Origin: JADJLQ01 sp034439915
GTDB taxonomy: Bacteria > Bacteroidota > Bacteroidia > Chitinophagales > Saprospiraceae
Direction: 5' to 3'
Assembly (NCBI GenBank): GCA_034439915.1
Contig: JAWXBI010000294.1
Span: forward strand, 1-7,657
Length of the DNA stretch: 7,657 bases
Positions 5,898 to 7,657 of this stretch are shown piece by piece. The notes under the pieces are model-generated. The model saw nothing but the letters and a program-made list of their open reading frames with translations. It was not told the DNA's origin and did not search any database. Each line of letters begins with the position of its first letter. Position 1 is the stretch's first letter. The position numbers and the translations under genes are program-made.

Positions 5898-7454
5898 ATG
5901 CTCGTTAAAACACACACCAGTGCGGTACATGGAGTAGACGCCCTTCCCATCACCGTAGAAGTCAATGCCGGAGGCGTCGTTGCTGCCGGGAAACAATATT
6001 ATTTTTTGGTTGGGCTACCAGATAATGCAGTCAAAGAAGGCCAGCAACGCATCGAATCTGCTTTAAAAAACAGAGGATATGCCATGCCCAGGATGAAGAT
6101 CGTAGTCAATCTGGCCCCGGCAGATATCCGCAAAGAAGGTTCGGCTTATGACCTTCCTATTGCCATGGGAATTTTGGCCGGCTCGAAACAAATCATCAAT
6201 GCAGACCTGGAATCCTATCTGATCATTGGTGAACTTTCATTGGATGGTACACTGAGGCCAATCAAAGGAGCCCTTCCCATTGCCATACTGGCTAATAAAA
6301 AAAAGTATAAAGGTTTAATCCTTCCTAAAGTAAATGCCCGTGAAGCCGCTATCATTGAAGATTTGCCAGTGTATGGGATCGAAAACCTTCAAGACGCAAT
6401 TGATATTGTAGAAGGACATCCCACTATTGAACCGACTAAAGTAGATATCAAATCAGAATTTAATATCCAAAATAACCATTATGAATTGGATTTTTCTGAT
6501 GTAAAAGGGCAGGAAAATATAAAGAGGGCATTGGAATTAGCGGCTGCCGGGGGGCACAACGTAATTTTAATTGGTCCACCCGGGGCAGGTAAAACGATGT
6601 TAGCCAAGAGGCTTCCGTCAATTCTTCCTCCACTGAGCCTGGAAGAAGCACTTGAAACTACAAAAATTCATAGTGTCTCCGGGTTGTTACCTGCCGGCGC
6701 CAGTATAGTGACCAACAGGCCATTCAGGTCACCACACCATACCATCAGTGATGTTGCTTTAGTGGGAGGAGGATCCCACCCCTCACCGGGTGAAATTTCT
6801 CTGGCCCATCACGGGGTTTTGTTTTTAGATGAATTGCCTGAATTTAAAAGGTCGGTGTTAGAAGTATTGCGTCAACCGATGGAAGAAAGGCGAGTGACCA
6901 TTTCAAGGGCAAAAGTCAGTGTGGAATACCCGGCGAGTTTTATGCTCATAGCCTCCATGAACCCCTGCCCGTGCGGGTATTACAACCACCCTGAAAAAGA
7001 ATGTGTATGTGGTCCCGGTGTCGTCAAGCGATACCTCAACCGGATCAGCGGACCCCTGCTGGACCGCATTGATTTACACGTAGAGGTTACTCCGGTATCC
7101 GTCCAGGAATTGTCCAATTACAATTCGGTATCGGAATCGACAGAATCCATAGTTAACAGAGTTTTGGCTGCCCGCAAGCTGCAGGAGATGAGGTATAAAG
7201 GAATGCCCGGGATATATTGTAATGCCCAGATGAGCGGTAAAATGCTCAAAGAAGTATGTATACTCAAACCGGAAGGGGCAGGGTTGCTCCGCCAAGCCAT
7301 GGAAAAACTGCAACTTTCAGCTAGGGCGCATGACAGGATATTGAAGGTTGCCCGAACTGCTGCAGATCTGGATGGGAGTGCATCCATTTTAAATCACCAT
7401 TTGGCAGAGGCCATCAATTACAGGAACCTGGATAGAGAGGGGTGGGCCGGATGA
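5898..7454 (+). CDS. comM: ComM/YifB family Mg-chelatase-like AAA+ ATPase
   Basis: A 518-residue cytoplasmic AAA+ protein. Characterised ComM is a hexameric helicase that promotes branch migration of incoming DNA during natural transformation; the family is also widespread in bacteria not known to be competent. The N-terminal Lon-S16-like (ChlI) domain covers about 1-170, with VGLPDNAVKEGQQRIESALK (38-57) and NLAPADIRKEGSAYDLPIAM (71-90). The AAA+ core has Walker A GPPGAGKT (226-233), Walker B VLFLDE (307-312), sensor 1 Asn355 in SMNPCPCG, and DRIDLHVEV (389-397). Cysteines 357, 359, 369 and 371 (CPC and CVC, 9 residues apart) form the family's metal-binding-like insert. The C-terminal domain contains SARAHDRILKVARTAADL (474-491) with likely sensor-2 arginines. 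The length is normal and the ORF intact. ATG 5898 gives the family-typical start MLVKTHTSAVHGVDA; an ATG at 5890 is out of frame. It has its own promoter box and no terminator before the downstream repeats. Confidence 0.96.
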   Translation: MLVKTHTSAVHGVDALPITVEVNAGGVVAAGKQYYFLVGLPDNAVKEGQQRIESALKNRGYAMPRMKIVVNLAPADIRKEGSAYDLPIAMGILAGSKQIINADLESYLIIGELSLDGTLRPIKGALPIAILANKKKYKGLILPKVNAREAAIIEDLPVYGIENLQDAIDIVEGHPTIEPTKVDIKSEFNIQNNHYELDFSDVKGQENIKRALELAAAGGHNVILIGPPGAGKTMLAKRLPSILPPLSLEEALETTKIHSVSGLLPAGASIVTNRPFRSPHHTISDVALVGGGSHPSPGEISLAHHGVLFLDELPEFKRSVLEVLRQPMEERRVTISRAKVSVEYPASFMLIASMNPCPCGYYNHPEKECVCGPGVVKRYLNRISGPLLDRIDLHVEVTPVSVQELSNYNSVSESTESIVNRVLAARKLQEMRYKGMPGIYCNAQMSGKMLKEVCILKPEGAGLLRQAMEKLQLSARAHDRILKVARTAADLDGSASILNHHLAEAINYRNLDREGWAG

Positions 7455-7471
7455 CAATTTAAGGAATGATT

Positions 7472-7552
7472 TCCCACAAAGGCAGCGCAGCGCAACAATC
7501 ACAAAGAGATATTATTGAAAATAACCGTTGTGTCCGTGGTGCCGGTGTGGGA
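7472..7552. repeat. Fold-back intergenic repeat, copy 1
   Basis: An 81 bp element whose 13 bp ends are inverted: TCCCACAAAGGCA (7472-7484) against TGCCGGTGTGGGA (7540-7552), 11 of 13 complementary with the outer 7 perfect. Inside are two CAGCG pentamers, CACAAAGA, an AT-rich centre and CCGTTGTGTCCGTGGTGCCG. A GAAGAAAT tail follows. It starts 17 bp after the comM stop and could form a long imperfect hairpin in RNA. There is no T-tract, so it is not a classical terminator. Confidence 0.85.
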
Positions 7553-7570
7553 GAAGAAATTAGGAGGGGC

Positions 7571-7650
7571 TCCCACAAAGCCAGCGCAGCGCAGCGAGCA
7601 CAAAGAAATATTTGAAAAATAACCGTTGTGTCCGTGGTGCCGTTGTGGGA
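7571..7650. repeat. Fold-back intergenic repeat, copy 2
   Basis: An 80 bp copy starting 99 bp after the start of copy 1, with the same order: TCCCACAAAGCCA (7571-7583), three CAGCG pentamers instead of two, CACAAAGA, an AT-rich centre, an identical CCGTTGTGTCCGTGGTGCCG, and the TGCCGTTGTGGGA end (7638-7650), followed by GAAGAAA. The ends are again 11 of 13 complementary. The window ends 7 bases later, so more copies may follow. Confidence 0.85.
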
Positions 7651-7657
7651 GAAGAAA

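Noticed and set aside
7472..7552. The first fold-back repeat as the comM terminator
   Set aside because: The inverted ends are about 55 bases apart, the pairing is interrupted and no T-tract follows, so it does not fit an intrinsic terminator, though it might still protect the RNA 3' end.
7472..7650. The fold-back pair as an insertion sequence or integron attC sites
   Set aside because: There is no transposase or integrase coding region, no target-site duplication around the copies, and no recognisable attC core sites; the elements are non-coding.

Overview
The window looks like chromosomal DNA of a member of the Bacteroidota, possibly the Saprospiria. This is inferred from protein style (MscL, the ComM/YifB ATPase, and Tat-exported Gfo/Idh/MocA and PhyH proteins), from start codons with no clear Shine-Dalgarno sequence, and from two good matches to the Bacteroidota -7 promoter box TAnnTTTG placed just upstream of genes. 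No species can be named from the sequence alone.

Layout: positions 1-220 hold a tandem array of five 43-44 bp units that runs off the left edge and ends on the stop codon of the first gene. Two minus-strand genes follow, 3 bp apart and probably one operon: a Tat-signal Gfo/Idh/MocA-type oxidoreductase (1032-2351) and a PhyH-family Fe(II)/2-oxoglutarate dioxygenase (204-1028). Divergent from them is a YncE/YVTN-like beta-propeller protein, probably exported (2426-3553). It converges on a small Dabb (stress-responsive A/B barrel) protein carrying a Tat-like leader (3584-4000). These four genes resemble the poorly characterised sugar/polyol catabolism neighbourhoods common in Bacteroidota and Planctomycetes, but the substrate cannot be read from the sequence.

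The right half is housekeeping and stress functions on the plus strand: an AlkC-type alkylpurine/alkylcytosine DNA glycosylase with HEAT-like repeats and a C-terminal Ig-like domain (4048-5142), the mechanosensitive channel MscL (5366-5773) followed by a convincing intrinsic terminator, and the ComM/YifB AAA+ ATPase (5898-7454) behind its own TAnnTTTG promoter.

After comM lie two copies of a fold-back repeat of about 80 bp, 99 bp apart, with TCCCACA/TGTGGGA ends; the second reaches almost to the window edge. The two repeat families are the least explained parts of the window. In the left array, some spacers look like decayed copies of the neighbouring gene's last codons. I found no tRNA, rRNA, IS element, CRISPR array or phage gene. 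Every gene belongs to a recognisable family, and I do not see strong evidence for a wholly new multi-gene system.
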